Positions 1-8,645 of a stretch of DNA of 64,000 nt are shown in pieces; position 1 is the first letter of the stretch, and every line of letters starts with the position of its first letter. The notes below the pieces were generated by a model that saw only the letters and a list, made by a program, of their open reading frames with translations, did not search any database and was not told where the DNA came from. Source of the DNA: Dietzia lutea (GTDB lineage Bacteria; Actinomycetota; Actinomycetes; Mycobacteriales; Mycobacteriaceae); contig NZ_CP015449.1 of assembly GCF_003096075.1 (NCBI RefSeq), positions 372,001 to 436,000 on the forward strand, given 5' to 3'. The position numbers were made by a program, and so were the translations under genes.

Positions 1-1559
1 GGCGGGGGAAGGGGTCGTCGACGGCGACGGTGACGCGGCTGCTCGACTGGGCGCCGGCGCCCGATCCGACCCTGCGGGTGCGGCGCCATCCGGCGGACCT
101 CGACCGGCTCGTCCACGCGTGGCGTCTGCTCGAGGCGGTGGGGCACGCCGGCGTCGTCCCCGGTGGGTGCGGTGCTCGGGCTGGGGTCGGCGCGGGCGGT
201 GGTGCACGACCTCGAGCCGGTGCTCGACCCGGCCGACCGCACCCACGCCACGAGACTGGCGGTGGTGCGCGGTGAGCTGGACACCGCGCCCAGCCGGATC
301 GGCGAATGCCGCACCTGCCCGTGGTGGGAGGGGTGGGAGGACCGGGACGGGCCCGTCGAGGGGTGTCGCGGCCGGCTGGTCCTGTCCGATGACGTGAGTC
401 TCGTCGTCGGCGGTGGGCAGGTGGGCCCCCTGAGGGCGCGGGGGATGCGCACCGTGGCGGACCTCGCGGAGGCCGGGCCGGACCGGCCGGCCGACTGGAA
501 CGGCGAGCCGTACTCCGACGCGGTCCTGCGCGCGCGGTGGTGCACGACCTCGAGCCGGTGCTCGACCCGGCCGACCGCACCCACGCCACGAGACTGGCGG
601 TGGTGCGCGGTGAGCTGGACACCGCGCCCAGCCGGATCGGCGAATGCCGCACCTGCCCGTGGTGGGAGGGGTGGGAGGACCGGGACGGGCCCGTCGAGGG
701 GTGTCGCGGCCGGCTGGTCCTGTCCGATGACGTGAGTCTCGTCGTCGGCGGTGGGCAGGTGGGCCCCCTGAGGGCGCGGGGGATGCGCACCGTGGCGGAC
801 CTCGCGGAGGCCGGGCCGGACCGGCCGGCCGACTGGAACGGCGAGCCGTACTCCGACGCGGTCCTGCGCGCGCGGGCGCACCGCGACGGCGAGGTCGTGG
901 TGCCCAAGGTGGCGCGGCCGACGATCCCCCGGGCGGACGTCGAGGTGGACGTCGACCTCGAGAGTCACCTCGACGACGGCGCCTACCTGTGGGGCACGCT
1001 GCTCACCCTGCGGGACGGGCGGCCGCTCGAGGATGAGGGCTACCGGCCGTTCGTCACGTGGTCCCGACTGCCGGACGCCGACGAGGGGCGGGCGTTCGCG
1101 GAATTCTGGCGCTGGCTCACCGGGATACGGGACCGGGCGGCAGGGCAGGGGCGCTCGTTCCGCGCGTACTGCTATTCACGGGCCGCCGAGAACGGCTGGC
1201 TCCTCTCCTCGGCGGGCAGGTTCGGTCCGGAGGGCACCCTCGCCGTCGTCAAGGGGGTCCCCGGCGTCGCCGAGGTGCGGCGCTTCATCTCCTCTCCACT
1301 GTGGGTGGATGTTCACGAGGCCGTCGCCACCCAGTTCGTCTCCACGTCAGGCCTGGGTCTCAAGGTGGTCGCGCCGGTCGCCGGGTTCACCTGGCGGGAT
1401 CCCGAGGCGGGCGGTGAGGCCTCGCTCGGGTGGTACCGGGACGCGCAGGCGGCCCGGGGCGTCGAACGCGACGCCGGGCGCGAGCGGATCCTCGCCTACA
1501 ACGAGGACGACGTCCGCGCCACGCGGGCCGTGCGGGAGTGGATCACGAGGTTCGGCTGA
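1..1559 (+). pseudogene. 5'-truncated, frameshifted copy of the TM0106-type nuclease gene
   Basis: This is the first, damaged copy of the intact gene at 5884-7563. Base 1 corresponds to base 6344, so the first ~153 codons lie outside the window or are missing. An extra C near 150 shifts the frame, and a 338-bp tandem duplication (about 196-533 repeated as 534-871) follows. The extra base plus 338 makes 339, a multiple of three, so the last part reads in the original frame again: an open stretch from 537 to 1559 encodes the C-terminal exonuclease-like half ending in the YNEDD motif. Apart from these changes I saw no substitutions against the second copy. That pattern suggests either very recent duplication or assembly error. 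A functional product is unlikely. Confidence 0.75.
196..871. repeat. 338-bp internal tandem duplication
   Basis: Bases 196-533 are repeated immediately as 534-871. The second copy of the region (6538 onward) has only one unit. The junction has a short microhomology (GCG/GCGC). It lies inside the nuclease pseudogene and duplicates about 113 codons. Confidence 0.85.
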
Positions 1560-1700
1560 GTCGGCGCCCGTGACCGGCGAGTATCGGCGTCCTCTTATCC
1601 GCCCCGGCGCCGGCCCGTCCGGCGGCGAGCGACCGCGGCGGGGCCCGAAACGGCGCTGCGCTCCCCACTCGCCGTGTGGGAGAAAGGATCTCGGCGCTTA

Positions 1701-1719
1701 ATCTAACTAAGATCTAACT
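1701..1719. promoter_or_regulatory. Direct repeat ATCTAACT x2 upstream of the secreted-protein gene (copy A)
   Basis: Two copies of ATCTAACT start 11 bp apart (1701 and 1712), about one helical turn, in an unusually AT-rich stretch roughly 170 bp before the secreted-protein start at 1888. The spacing would put both on the same face of the DNA, as expected for a regulator site or promoter region. The same pair is at 7705-7723 in copy B. The regulatory role is inference. The rest of 1560-1887 holds no gene that I can see. Confidence 0.3.
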
Positions 1720-1887
1720 GAGTTCACGCCGTATGTCACCTGAATCCACGGATAAGGTGAGGCGTGGTCCGCATCTCACTGTTGGTGTTGTAACAGCGTT
1801 TTGGCGGGCCAGGCAGGCCCCACCCGGGGTGGTCCGGCTACGAGCCTCCGCGCCTGGGAACCCCTTTCCACCCGAGGAGACGTAAAG

Positions 1888-2520
1888 ATGACGTTCACCA
1901 CCCGCAAGGCCGCTGCCGTCGCAGCCGCCGCCGCACTCACCATGGCCGGTCTCCCCGGCGTCGCAGGAGCCCAGACCGGCGGCCTGGATTCCGGCAGCCT
2001 CGGCCTGGTCTCCGATTCGCTCGAGGGCGGGTCGCTGGAGATCTTCCCCGAGGACAACGCCACCGGCGAGGGGTCCCTCGACACGTCCGGTTCCACCCTG
2101 CTCGGCGAGCCGACCACCGGTTCCTTCGCGCCGCTGACCGGCTCCCTCGCCGACAACGGCTCGGTCGACGTCCTCACTCCGGCCGAGGGCACCGGATCCG
2201 TGGACACCTCCGGCTCGGCGCTGATCGGTGAGCCCACCACCGGCTCGCTCGCGCCGCTCTACGCCCCCGTCGCCGGCTCGCTCGGCATCGGTGACGGCGC
2301 GACGACCGTCATCGAGGACCCCGCCGTCCTGATCCCGGTCGTGCTGGTCGGTGCGACGGTCGCCGCCGCCGTCACGTTCGCGCCGCAGATCCAGCAGGCG
2401 CTGCTCGACGCGGGCATCGTCCTGCCGCCGCTGCCGGGCCTGCCCGCGCCCGCCGGCGCCCCGGCCCCCGCGCCGGCCCCGCCGGCCCCCGGCCCGGCGA
2501 TCGACAACGGCCGCGGCTGA
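1888..2520 (+). CDS. Secreted protein with Gly/Ser/Thr repeats and a C-terminal membrane segment (copy A)
   Basis: The 210-residue product is the same as that at 7892-8524. The start is the ATG preceded by GAGGAG about 8 bases upstream. The N-terminus is a clear Sec signal peptide (Lys-Ala-rich, then a hydrophobic Ala stretch, probable cleavage after AGA near residue 30). Two imperfect repeats with the core GEPTTGS begin at about residues 65 and 106 (spacing 41). A hydrophobic segment follows at about 150-165, then a tail rich in Pro and Ala. I do not recognise the family. A cell-surface or envelope-anchored protein is inferred from the signal peptide and the membrane segment. A strong hairpin follows the stop. 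Confidence 0.7.
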   Translation: MTFTTRKAAAVAAAAALTMAGLPGVAGAQTGGLDSGSLGLVSDSLEGGSLEIFPEDNATGEGSLDTSGSTLLGEPTTGSFAPLTGSLADNGSVDVLTPAEGTGSVDTSGSALIGEPTTGSLAPLYAPVAGSLGIGDGATTVIEDPAVLIPVVLVGATVAAAVTFAPQIQQALLDAGIVLPPLPGLPAPAGAPAPAPAPPAPGPAIDNGRG

Positions 2521-2537
2521 TACCCGCCCCCGCCTAC

Positions 2538-2578
2538 GACTGCAGGCCCGCTCCCGTGACGGGGGCGGGCCTGCAGTC
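2538..2578. terminator. Bidirectional hairpin terminator after the secreted protein (copy A, first)
   Basis: A 14-bp perfect stem (GACTGCAGGCCCGC and its complement) encloses a 13-base loop. It lies between convergent genes, the secreted protein and the SDR. It recurs at 2795-2835 and 8542-8582. Confidence 0.7.
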
Positions 2579-2794
2579 ATCAGGAGCGCTGCGGCGCGGC
2601 GGTTCGTCTAGCGCGGCGGTCCCTCTGGCGCAGCGCGCTGTCTAGCGCGGCGCCATGCGCAGGGCGCCGTCCATGCGGAAGCTCTCGCCGTTGAGGTAGT
2701 CGTGCTCGACGATCGCGTTGGCCAGCTGCGCGTAGTCCGACGGGCGGCCGAGGCGCGACGGGAACGGCCGCGGCTGATACCCGCCCCCGCCTAC

Positions 2795-2835
2795 GACTGC
2801 AGGCCCGCTCCCGTGACGGGGGCGGGCCTGCAGTC
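2795..2835. terminator. Bidirectional hairpin terminator (copy A, duplicated unit)
   Basis: Second occurrence, 257 bp downstream, of the 14-bp-stem hairpin at 2538-2578, produced by the internal tandem duplication. Confidence 0.6.
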
Positions 2836-2898
2836 ATCAGGAGCGCTGCGGCGCGGCGGTTCGTCTAGCGCGGCGGTCCCTCTGGCGCAGCGCGCTGT

Positions 2899-3668
2899 CT
2901 AGCGCGGCGCCATGCGCAGGGCGCCGTCCATGCGGAAGCTCTCGCCGTTGAGGTAGTCGTGCTCGACGATCGCGTTGGCCAGCTGCGCGTAGTCCGACGG
3001 GCGGCCGAGGCGCGACGGGAACGGGGATCGCGGCCTCGAGGGACTTCTGGAACTCCTCGGTCAGGCCCTTGAGCATCGGGGTCTCGATGGTGCCCGGGGC
3101 GATGGTGTTGACCCGGATGCCGAACTGCGCGAGGTCGCGGGCGGCACAGATGCCCATCGAGTAGACGCCGCCCTTCGAGGCGGCGTAGGCGATCTGCCCG
3201 ACCTGGCCCTCGTACGCGGCGACGGACGCGGTGTTGATGATGACGCCGCGCTGGCCGTCCTCGTCGACGGTGTCCTGGGTGGACATGGCCTCGGCGGCCA
3301 GCCGCAGCACGTTGAAGGTGCCCACGAGGTTCACGGAGATGCAGGTCTCGAACAGGTCGAGCGCGTGGACGCCCTTCTTGGAGACGATGCGGGCGGCCGG
3401 CGCGATGCCGGCGCAGTTGACGACGACGCGCAGCGGTGCGGCCTCGGTGGCGCGGGCGATGGCGGCCTTGACGTCGTCCTCACTGGTCACGTCAGCGGCG
3501 ATGAGGGTGATGCCCTCGTCGATGCCCCTGCTCGACGGCCTTGTCGATCGACTGCTGGAGGTCGAGGCCGAACACGACGGCGCCCTTCTCGGCGAAGGAA
3601 CGCGCGGTGGCGTTACCCAGGCCGGAGGCGGCACCGGTGACGATGACGGAAGCACCCTTGATGTCCAC
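2899..3668 (-). pseudogene. Frameshifted copy of the SDR dehydrogenase gene
   Basis: This copy matches the intact gene at 8646-9413 but has two single-base insertions: an extra G at about 3023-3027 and an extra C at about 3526-3530. Both fall in homopolymer runs. They shift the frame after the N-terminal glycine-rich NAD-binding region and again near the C-terminus, so no full-length enzyme can be read. Otherwise the sequence appears the same as copy B. Homopolymer-only errors favour a sequencing or assembly explanation over old decay. Confidence 0.7.
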
Positions 3669-3729
3669 GGGCGTTGTCCTTTCACTAGGAACTGCAACGA
3701 ATGTCGGTATCAGTGTCCCAGAGTCGCCG

Positions 3730-3945
3730 TCAGCGCACGTCGAAGGCCCGGCTCTCCCCCCGAACCGGGAACAGGCGGCCGTCGAGCCCGCGGCCCGACG
3801 CGGTGTACACGACCCGGTACTCGCCGGCCGGGGTGCCCGGCGGGATGTCCCACGTGATGAGTGCGTTGGTGACGGTGAGCAGACCCTCGAACACGATTAT
3901 CGTGGACCAGTCGCCGTCGTCGTGGACCCGCACCCAGCGCCCGCC
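3730..3945 (-). pseudogene. 3' fragment of the neutral ceramidase gene
   Basis: It encodes the last ~72 residues of the ceramidase at 9475-11541 and then breaks off at 3945, where the sequence changes to a hairpin element. The frame stays open upstream to 4164, which would give a chimeric 144-residue product with a nonsense N-terminus. I regard this as a truncated remnant at a duplication junction. It lacks the signal peptide and the catalytic region. Confidence 0.75.
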
Positions 3946-4211
3946 CGACCACAGCCGCCCGCCAACATGGCGTCTCGCCTGCACCGAAGGGTGGGCGAGA
4001 CGCCATGTTGAGGAGCGGCTGTGGTGTGCCGCGTACATCCGCAGGAGCGAGACGCCAGGGAGGCGTGCGGCTGCCGGGAGGCTGGGGGAGCGAGACGCCA
4101 TCCTCAGGAGCGAGACGCCAGGGAGACGTGCGGCTGCCGGGAGGCTGGGGGAGCGAGACGCCATCCTCAGGAGCGAGACGCCAGGGAGGCGTGCGGCTGC
4201 GAAGAGGCGGG
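3946..4211. repeat. Family-1 palindromic element with 63-bp tandem repeats
   Basis: A long imperfect palindrome spans 3949-4024: two 31-base arms, about 28 of 31 pairing, around a 14-base loop, with GGCGTCTCGC in the left arm and GCGAGACGCC in the right. About 2.5 tandem units of 63 bp follow (starts 4043, 4106, 4169), each carrying GCGAGACGCCA twice. Related elements lie at 15.5 and 60.4 kb. The element starts at the breakpoint where homology between the two duplicated copies ends. It fills the space between the ceramidase fragment and copC, and I see no gene in it. Confidence 0.8.
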
Positions 4212-4254
4212 CGGAGGCCCCGGTCGGCGGCTCGTTGCCCCCGCGACCCGTCAG

Positions 4255-4920
4255 TCAGCTGCCGCTGCCGCCACCCCGGCGCAGCAGCACGAACGCGCCG
4301 CCGATGAGCAGGACGGCCAGGCCGCCGACCACCCAGATCACGGGATTGACCCCGGAGCTCTCTCCGGAGGTCTCGTCGGCGACGTCGGCCTCGGTCGCAT
4401 CGGCGTCCGCCGACTCGCCACCGGCGTCGGAAGCCGTGGCACCGCCAGCATCGGAATCCTCAGCCCCGGCACCTCCCTCAGCCTCGCCACCGCCGTCAGC
4501 ACCGGCCGCGCCCCCGTCCGCGCCGGCACCGCCCTCGGCATCGGCGACGGTGAACACCGAGGACCCGCTCACGACGTGCCCGTCGGCCGAGGTGACGCCG
4601 ATAGCCGACGGTGTAGGCGCCGGGCGCGAGGTTCGTCGACGCGGGCGGTGACGGTCTCGCCGTCGACCATCGGCTCGCCGGTCACGCGATTGGTCCGGTC
4701 ATCACCGGCGGTGACGGCGACGGAGGCGAAGTTCTGGTTGACCTCCTCGTTGAAGATCAACACGATCTGCTCGGGCGCCGTGTCGAGCTGTGAGGCCGTC
4801 CTCCGGGTCGACGGAGATCAGCACGGAGTGCGCGGCCGCGACGGGCGCGAGCATCACGGCGGGTGCGGTCGCGCCGCCGAGCAACGCGGCCGCCACCCGC
4901 GACGGAGGCCAGACGCCCAC
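4255..4920 (-). pseudogene. copC: CopC-like copper-binding membrane protein, broken by frameshifts
   Basis: Pieces of one protein are read in different frames. They are a signal peptide followed by AHSVLISVDPEDG (from about 4920), then a middle part with IVLIFNEEVNQNF (about 4700-4780), then a fragment containing PGAYTVGYR, and finally DGHVVSGSSVF with an Ala/Gly/Glu-rich linker and a C-terminal transmembrane helix (4255-4572). This is the order of a CopC/YobA domain: a mature N-terminus starting with His, a beta-sandwich, then a C-terminal anchor. At least three indels are needed to join the pieces. Start codon is GTG at 4920, nine bases after the upstream coiled-coil gene, so the two are probably one operon. 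Whether the gene is really broken or misassembled is unresolved. Confidence 0.7.
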
Positions 4921-4929
4921 GCAGCTGGG

Positions 4930-5772
4930 TCACGCCTTGACCCCCAGGCGGGCCAGGACGTCCTTGTTCACTCGGTCGAGTTCGCCGGAGATCGAGGAGT
5001 GGATCTCGCGCCGCTGGGCGGTGGGCGTGGTCTCGGCGGTCTCGACGGCCGTGCGCAGGTCGGTCAGGCGCGTGCGGGTGGAGGCGACGAAATCCTTGAC
5101 CTCCCGCTCGCCACCGCGGCTCGTCTCGAGCCCGTCGAGGGTCCGCTCGAGGCGGACGATCCGCGCACCCAGGGCGGCGGCGGGGCCGGTGGCGTTGATG
5201 CCGGCTGCCTTGAGGTCGACCCCGCCGGCCTCGGCGGTCTTGTCGGAGCTCTGCGCGTTGGACACGACCTTGTAGACCAGCGGCAGCAGGACCGGGGTGG
5301 CGACCTTGGCCATGTTCAGCCAACGTTGCACGTCGTCCTTGCCCAGCTTGGTGCCCTTGAGCTTGTCGAGCTCCATCTCGGCCAGCTGGTACTCGTGCTT
5401 GCGGCCGGCGGCGTCGATCTTCTCGGCGAGCTTCCGGTCCTTCGCCAGAATCTTGGCCTCACGCTTGATGGTCTTGCGCTCCTCCTTGGCGTGGACCTTC
5501 TCGGCCTTGCGGTCCCGCTTTGCGGCCTTGCGGTCGAGCTTGTTCTGCTTCTCGGCGCGCTTCTCCTCGCGCTTGGCCTTGCGGTCGGCGTTCTTGCCCT
5601 CGAGCTTGGCGCGCTTCTTGGCCTCCGCCAGTTCCACGCGGTGGGCCTCCCTGGCCTGCTTGCGGGTCTCCTTGGCCGCGAGCTTGGCCTCGGTCATGGC
5701 GGTGGACTTGAGCGCCGCGGCATGGGCCCGGAGTCCGGCACGCTTGTCGCGGTAGGTCGTCAGCTTGCCCAT
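4930..5772 (-). CDS. Lys/Ala/Glu-rich coiled-coil protein (DUF6474-like)
   Basis: The 280-residue product begins MGKLTTYRDK. I chose this ATG because GAAGGA lies about 9 bases upstream; another ATG in frame at 5802 would add 10 residues. Residues ~10-140 are an almost uninterrupted charged helix, rich in KAKRE and AEK repeats and predicted coiled coil. A short hydrophobic stretch (VATPVLLPLVYKVV) follows near 160, then a second helical region. From memory this fits the actinobacterial DUF6474 family, often found near copC-type genes. No catalytic motif is visible. Function is unknown; a structural or membrane-associated role is only a guess. Confidence 0.65.
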   Translation of the reverse strand: MGKLTTYRDKRAGLRAHAAALKSTAMTEAKLAAKETRKQAREAHRVELAEAKKRAKLEGKNADRKAKREEKRAEKQNKLDRKAAKRDRKAEKVHAKEERKTIKREAKILAKDRKLAEKIDAAGRKHEYQLAEMELDKLKGTKLGKDDVQRWLNMAKVATPVLLPLVYKVVSNAQSSDKTAEAGGVDLKAAGINATGPAAALGARIVRLERTLDGLETSRGGEREVKDFVASTRTRLTDLRTAVETAETTPTAQRREIHSSISGELDRVNKDVLARLGVKA

Positions 5773-5883
5773 GGGCGTCGATCCTTCTCTCGTCGCGATC
5801 ATCAGATCCCCAGCCTAGGCGAATCGCCTGGCGCTGAGGACCGGACCGTCGTCCGCTGCGCGGCTGGGCCATGATGGACGGCG

Positions 5884-7563
5884 ATGGAGGACGCCGAGCG
5901 CACCACGGGCCGGGTCCCCGACGCGGCGGTGGTGGGACCGGCGTCGGGGGCCAGATGTCTGCACCGCGTGGCCCGGGAGCGCGACGCCCGGCCGGGTTGG
6001 TGGCGGACGGCGCCGCTCGACGAGGGCGTCCGGCTGCGGGCCATGGCGGCGGCGGATCGCCGCGCGGGGTTGAGGGAGCGCGCGCTGGCGGGCGCGCGCC
6101 CCGACGCCGCGGTGGTGGACGTGGTGGGGGACCACTGGACGGATCTGCCGGGGGACGTACCGGGTGACGACGACGAGGAGGTGACCCTCCGGGCGTTGGC
6201 CGACGGGGCGGCTCTGGTGTGGGGCGCCGCCCTTCCCGCCGATGAGGGCAGTGGCCGGGCGGGCCTGAGGTGCACGTTGGCGGCCGTGCCCGGCGGGGGG
6301 TACGCGCCGGTGTTGGTGGTCAACCACAAGGTGGTCGACCCGCGGCGGGGGAAGGGGTCGTCGACGGCGACGGTGACGCGGCTGCTCGACTGGGCGCCGG
6401 CGCCCGATCCGACCCTGCGGGTGCGGCGCCATCCGGCGGACCTCGACCGGCTCGTCCACGCGTGGCGTCTGCTCGAGGCGGTGGGGCACGCGGCGTCGTC
6501 CCCGGTGGGTGCGGTGCTCGGGCTGGGGTCGGCGCGGGCGGTGGTGCACGACCTCGAGCCGGTGCTCGACCCGGCCGACCGCACCCACGCCACGAGACTG
6601 GCGGTGGTGCGCGGTGAGCTGGACACCGCGCCCAGCCGGATCGGCGAATGCCGCACCTGCCCGTGGTGGGAGGGGTGGGAGGACCGGGACGGGCCCGTCG
6701 AGGGGTGTCGCGGCCGGCTGGTCCTGTCCGATGACGTGAGTCTCGTCGTCGGCGGTGGGCAGGTGGGCCCCCTGAGGGCGCGGGGGATGCGCACCGTGGC
6801 GGACCTCGCGGAGGCCGGGCCGGACCGGCCGGCCGACTGGAACGGCGAGCCGTACTCCGACGCGGTCCTGCGCGCGCGGGCGCACCGCGACGGCGAGGTC
6901 GTGGTGCCCAAGGTGGCGCGGCCGACGATCCCCCGGGCGGACGTCGAGGTGGACGTCGACCTCGAGAGTCACCTCGACGACGGCGCCTACCTGTGGGGCA
7001 CGCTGCTCACCCTGCGGGACGGGCGGCCGCTCGAGGATGAGGGCTACCGGCCGTTCGTCACGTGGTCCCGACTGCCGGACGCCGACGAGGGGCGGGCGTT
7101 CGCGGAATTCTGGCGCTGGCTCACCGGGATACGGGACCGGGCGGCAGGGCAGGGGCGCTCGTTCCGCGCGTACTGCTATTCACGGGCCGCCGAGAACGGC
7201 TGGCTCCTCTCCTCGGCGGGCAGGTTCGGTCCGGAGGGCACCCTCGCCGTCGTCAAGGGGGTCCCCGGCGTCGCCGAGGTGCGGCGCTTCATCTCCTCTC
7301 CACTGTGGGTGGATGTTCACGAGGCCGTCGCCACCCAGTTCGTCTCCACGTCAGGCCTGGGTCTCAAGGTGGTCGCGCCGGTCGCCGGGTTCACCTGGCG
7401 GGATCCCGAGGCGGGCGGTGAGGCCTCGCTCGGGTGGTACCGGGACGCGCAGGCGGCCCGGGGCGTCGAACGCGACGCCGGGCGCGAGCGGATCCTCGCC
7501 TACAACGAGGACGACGTCCGCGCCACGCGGGCCGTGCGGGAGTGGATCACGAGGTTCGGCTGA
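5884..7563 (+). CDS. TM0106-family RecB-like putative nuclease
   Basis: The product is 559 residues. The N-terminal part resembles the RecB-type nuclease half of the TM0106 family, with a Cys-rich patch (ECRTC and later EGC) near residues 255-285 where these proteins often bind a metal cluster. The C-terminal part is a DEDD-type RNase H-like exonuclease domain, with RAYCYSRAAENGW in the middle and YNEDDVRATRA near the end as the likely last acidic motif. Such proteins are thought to act on DNA or RNA in the cytoplasm; the true substrate is unknown. It is transcribed divergently from the coiled-coil gene. This is the intact version of the broken copy at 1-1559. Confidence 0.7.
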   Translation: MEDAERTTGRVPDAAVVGPASGARCLHRVARERDARPGWWRTAPLDEGVRLRAMAAADRRAGLRERALAGARPDAAVVDVVGDHWTDLPGDVPGDDDEEVTLRALADGAALVWGAALPADEGSGRAGLRCTLAAVPGGGYAPVLVVNHKVVDPRRGKGSSTATVTRLLDWAPAPDPTLRVRRHPADLDRLVHAWRLLEAVGHAASSPVGAVLGLGSARAVVHDLEPVLDPADRTHATRLAVVRGELDTAPSRIGECRTCPWWEGWEDRDGPVEGCRGRLVLSDDVSLVVGGGQVGPLRARGMRTVADLAEAGPDRPADWNGEPYSDAVLRARAHRDGEVVVPKVARPTIPRADVEVDVDLESHLDDGAYLWGTLLTLRDGRPLEDEGYRPFVTWSRLPDADEGRAFAEFWRWLTGIRDRAAGQGRSFRAYCYSRAAENGWLLSSAGRFGPEGTLAVVKGVPGVAEVRRFISSPLWVDVHEAVATQFVSTSGLGLKVVAPVAGFTWRDPEAGGEASLGWYRDAQAARGVERDAGRERILAYNEDDVRATRAVREWITRFG

Positions 7564-7704
7564 GTCGGCGCCCGTGACCGGCGAGTATCGGCGTCCTCTT
7601 ATCCGCCCCGGCGCCGGCCCGTCCGGCGGCGAGCGACCGCGGCGGGGCCCGAAACGGCGCTGCGCTCCCCACTCGCCGTGTGGGAGAAAGGATCTCGGCG
7701 CTTA

Positions 7705-7723
7705 ATCTAACTAAGATCTAACT
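7705..7723. promoter_or_regulatory. Direct repeat ATCTAACT x2 upstream of the secreted-protein gene (copy B)
   Basis: Same paired 8-mers with an 11-bp period as at 1701-1719, in an AT-rich pocket of an otherwise GC-rich 330-bp gap before 7892. Possible operator or promoter; inferred from spacing and composition only. The rest of 7564-7891 shows no gene. Confidence 0.3.
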
Positions 7724-7891
7724 GAGTTCACGCCGTATGTCACCTGAATCCACGGATAAGGTGAGGCGTGGTCCGCATCTCACTGTTGGTGTTGTAACAG
7801 CGTTTTGGCGGGCCAGGCAGGCCCCACCCGGGGTGGTCCGGCTACGAGCCTCCGCGCCTGGGAACCCCTTTCCACCCGAGGAGACGTAAAG

Positions 7892-8524
7892 ATGACGTTC
7901 ACCACCCGCAAGGCCGCTGCCGTCGCAGCCGCCGCCGCACTCACCATGGCCGGTCTCCCCGGCGTCGCAGGAGCCCAGACCGGCGGCCTGGATTCCGGCA
8001 GCCTCGGCCTGGTCTCCGATTCGCTCGAGGGCGGGTCGCTGGAGATCTTCCCCGAGGACAACGCCACCGGCGAGGGGTCCCTCGACACGTCCGGTTCCAC
8101 CCTGCTCGGCGAGCCGACCACCGGTTCCTTCGCGCCGCTGACCGGCTCCCTCGCCGACAACGGCTCGGTCGACGTCCTCACTCCGGCCGAGGGCACCGGA
8201 TCCGTGGACACCTCCGGCTCGGCGCTGATCGGTGAGCCCACCACCGGCTCGCTCGCGCCGCTCTACGCCCCCGTCGCCGGCTCGCTCGGCATCGGTGACG
8301 GCGCGACGACCGTCATCGAGGACCCCGCCGTCCTGATCCCGGTCGTGCTGGTCGGTGCGACGGTCGCCGCCGCCGTCACGTTCGCGCCGCAGATCCAGCA
8401 GGCGCTGCTCGACGCGGGCATCGTCCTGCCGCCGCTGCCGGGCCTGCCCGCGCCCGCCGGCGCCCCGGCCCCCGCGCCGGCCCCGCCGGCCCCCGGCCCG
8501 GCGATCGACAACGGCCGCGGCTGA
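7892..8524 (+). CDS. Secreted protein with Gly/Ser/Thr repeats and a C-terminal membrane segment (copy B)
   Basis: This intact copy gives the same 210-residue protein as 1888-2520. The ATG has GAGGAG in good position. An in-frame upstream start at 7805 is unlikely because it would bury the signal peptide. Visible parts are a Sec signal peptide (1-~30), a Gly/Ser-rich region with two GEPTTGS repeats 41 residues apart, one hydrophobic helix (~150-165), and a Pro/Ala-rich end. No cysteine or lipobox is seen. Function unknown; probably exported and held in the membrane. It is convergent with the SDR gene, and a strong hairpin at 8542-8582 separates them. Confidence 0.75.
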   Translation: MTFTTRKAAAVAAAAALTMAGLPGVAGAQTGGLDSGSLGLVSDSLEGGSLEIFPEDNATGEGSLDTSGSTLLGEPTTGSFAPLTGSLADNGSVDVLTPAEGTGSVDTSGSALIGEPTTGSLAPLYAPVAGSLGIGDGATTVIEDPAVLIPVVLVGATVAAAVTFAPQIQQALLDAGIVLPPLPGLPAPAGAPAPAPAPPAPGPAIDNGRG

Positions 8525-8541
8525 TACCCGCCCCCGCCTAC

Positions 8542-8582
8542 GACTGCAGGCCCGCTCCCGTGACGGGGGCGGGCCTGCAGTC
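8542..8582. terminator. Bidirectional hairpin terminator between the secreted protein and SDR genes
   Basis: A perfect 14-bp GC-rich stem with a 13-base loop lies 17 bases after the secreted-protein stop and about 60 bases beyond the SDR stop on the other strand. It can serve both convergent genes. Confidence 0.7.
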
Positions 8583-8645
8583 ATCAGGAGCGCTGCGGCG
8601 CGGCGGTTCGTCTAGCGCGGCGGTCCCTCTGGCGCAGCGCGCTGT

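Larger units (their letters stand above)
2506..3020. repeat. 257-bp internal tandem duplication
   Basis: The stretch from the end of the secreted-protein gene through its terminator and the 3' end of the SDR gene is present twice in tandem (from 2506 and from 2763, offset 257). The junction carries the microhomology GAACGG. Copy B at 8510-8770 has one unit only. The extra unit leaves a spare SDR 3' end at about 2642-2766. Confidence 0.85.

Noticed and set aside
1714-2580. Minus-strand frame across the secreted protein gene, and the same at 7718-8584
   Set aside because: Arg/Gly/Ala low complexity and no start site with a plausible leader; the plus-strand gene has a signal peptide, an RBS and a terminator.
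4043-4210. 63-bp tandem repeats as a possible CRISPR array
   Set aside because: The units are near-identical through their full length, with no unique spacers and no cas genes nearby.
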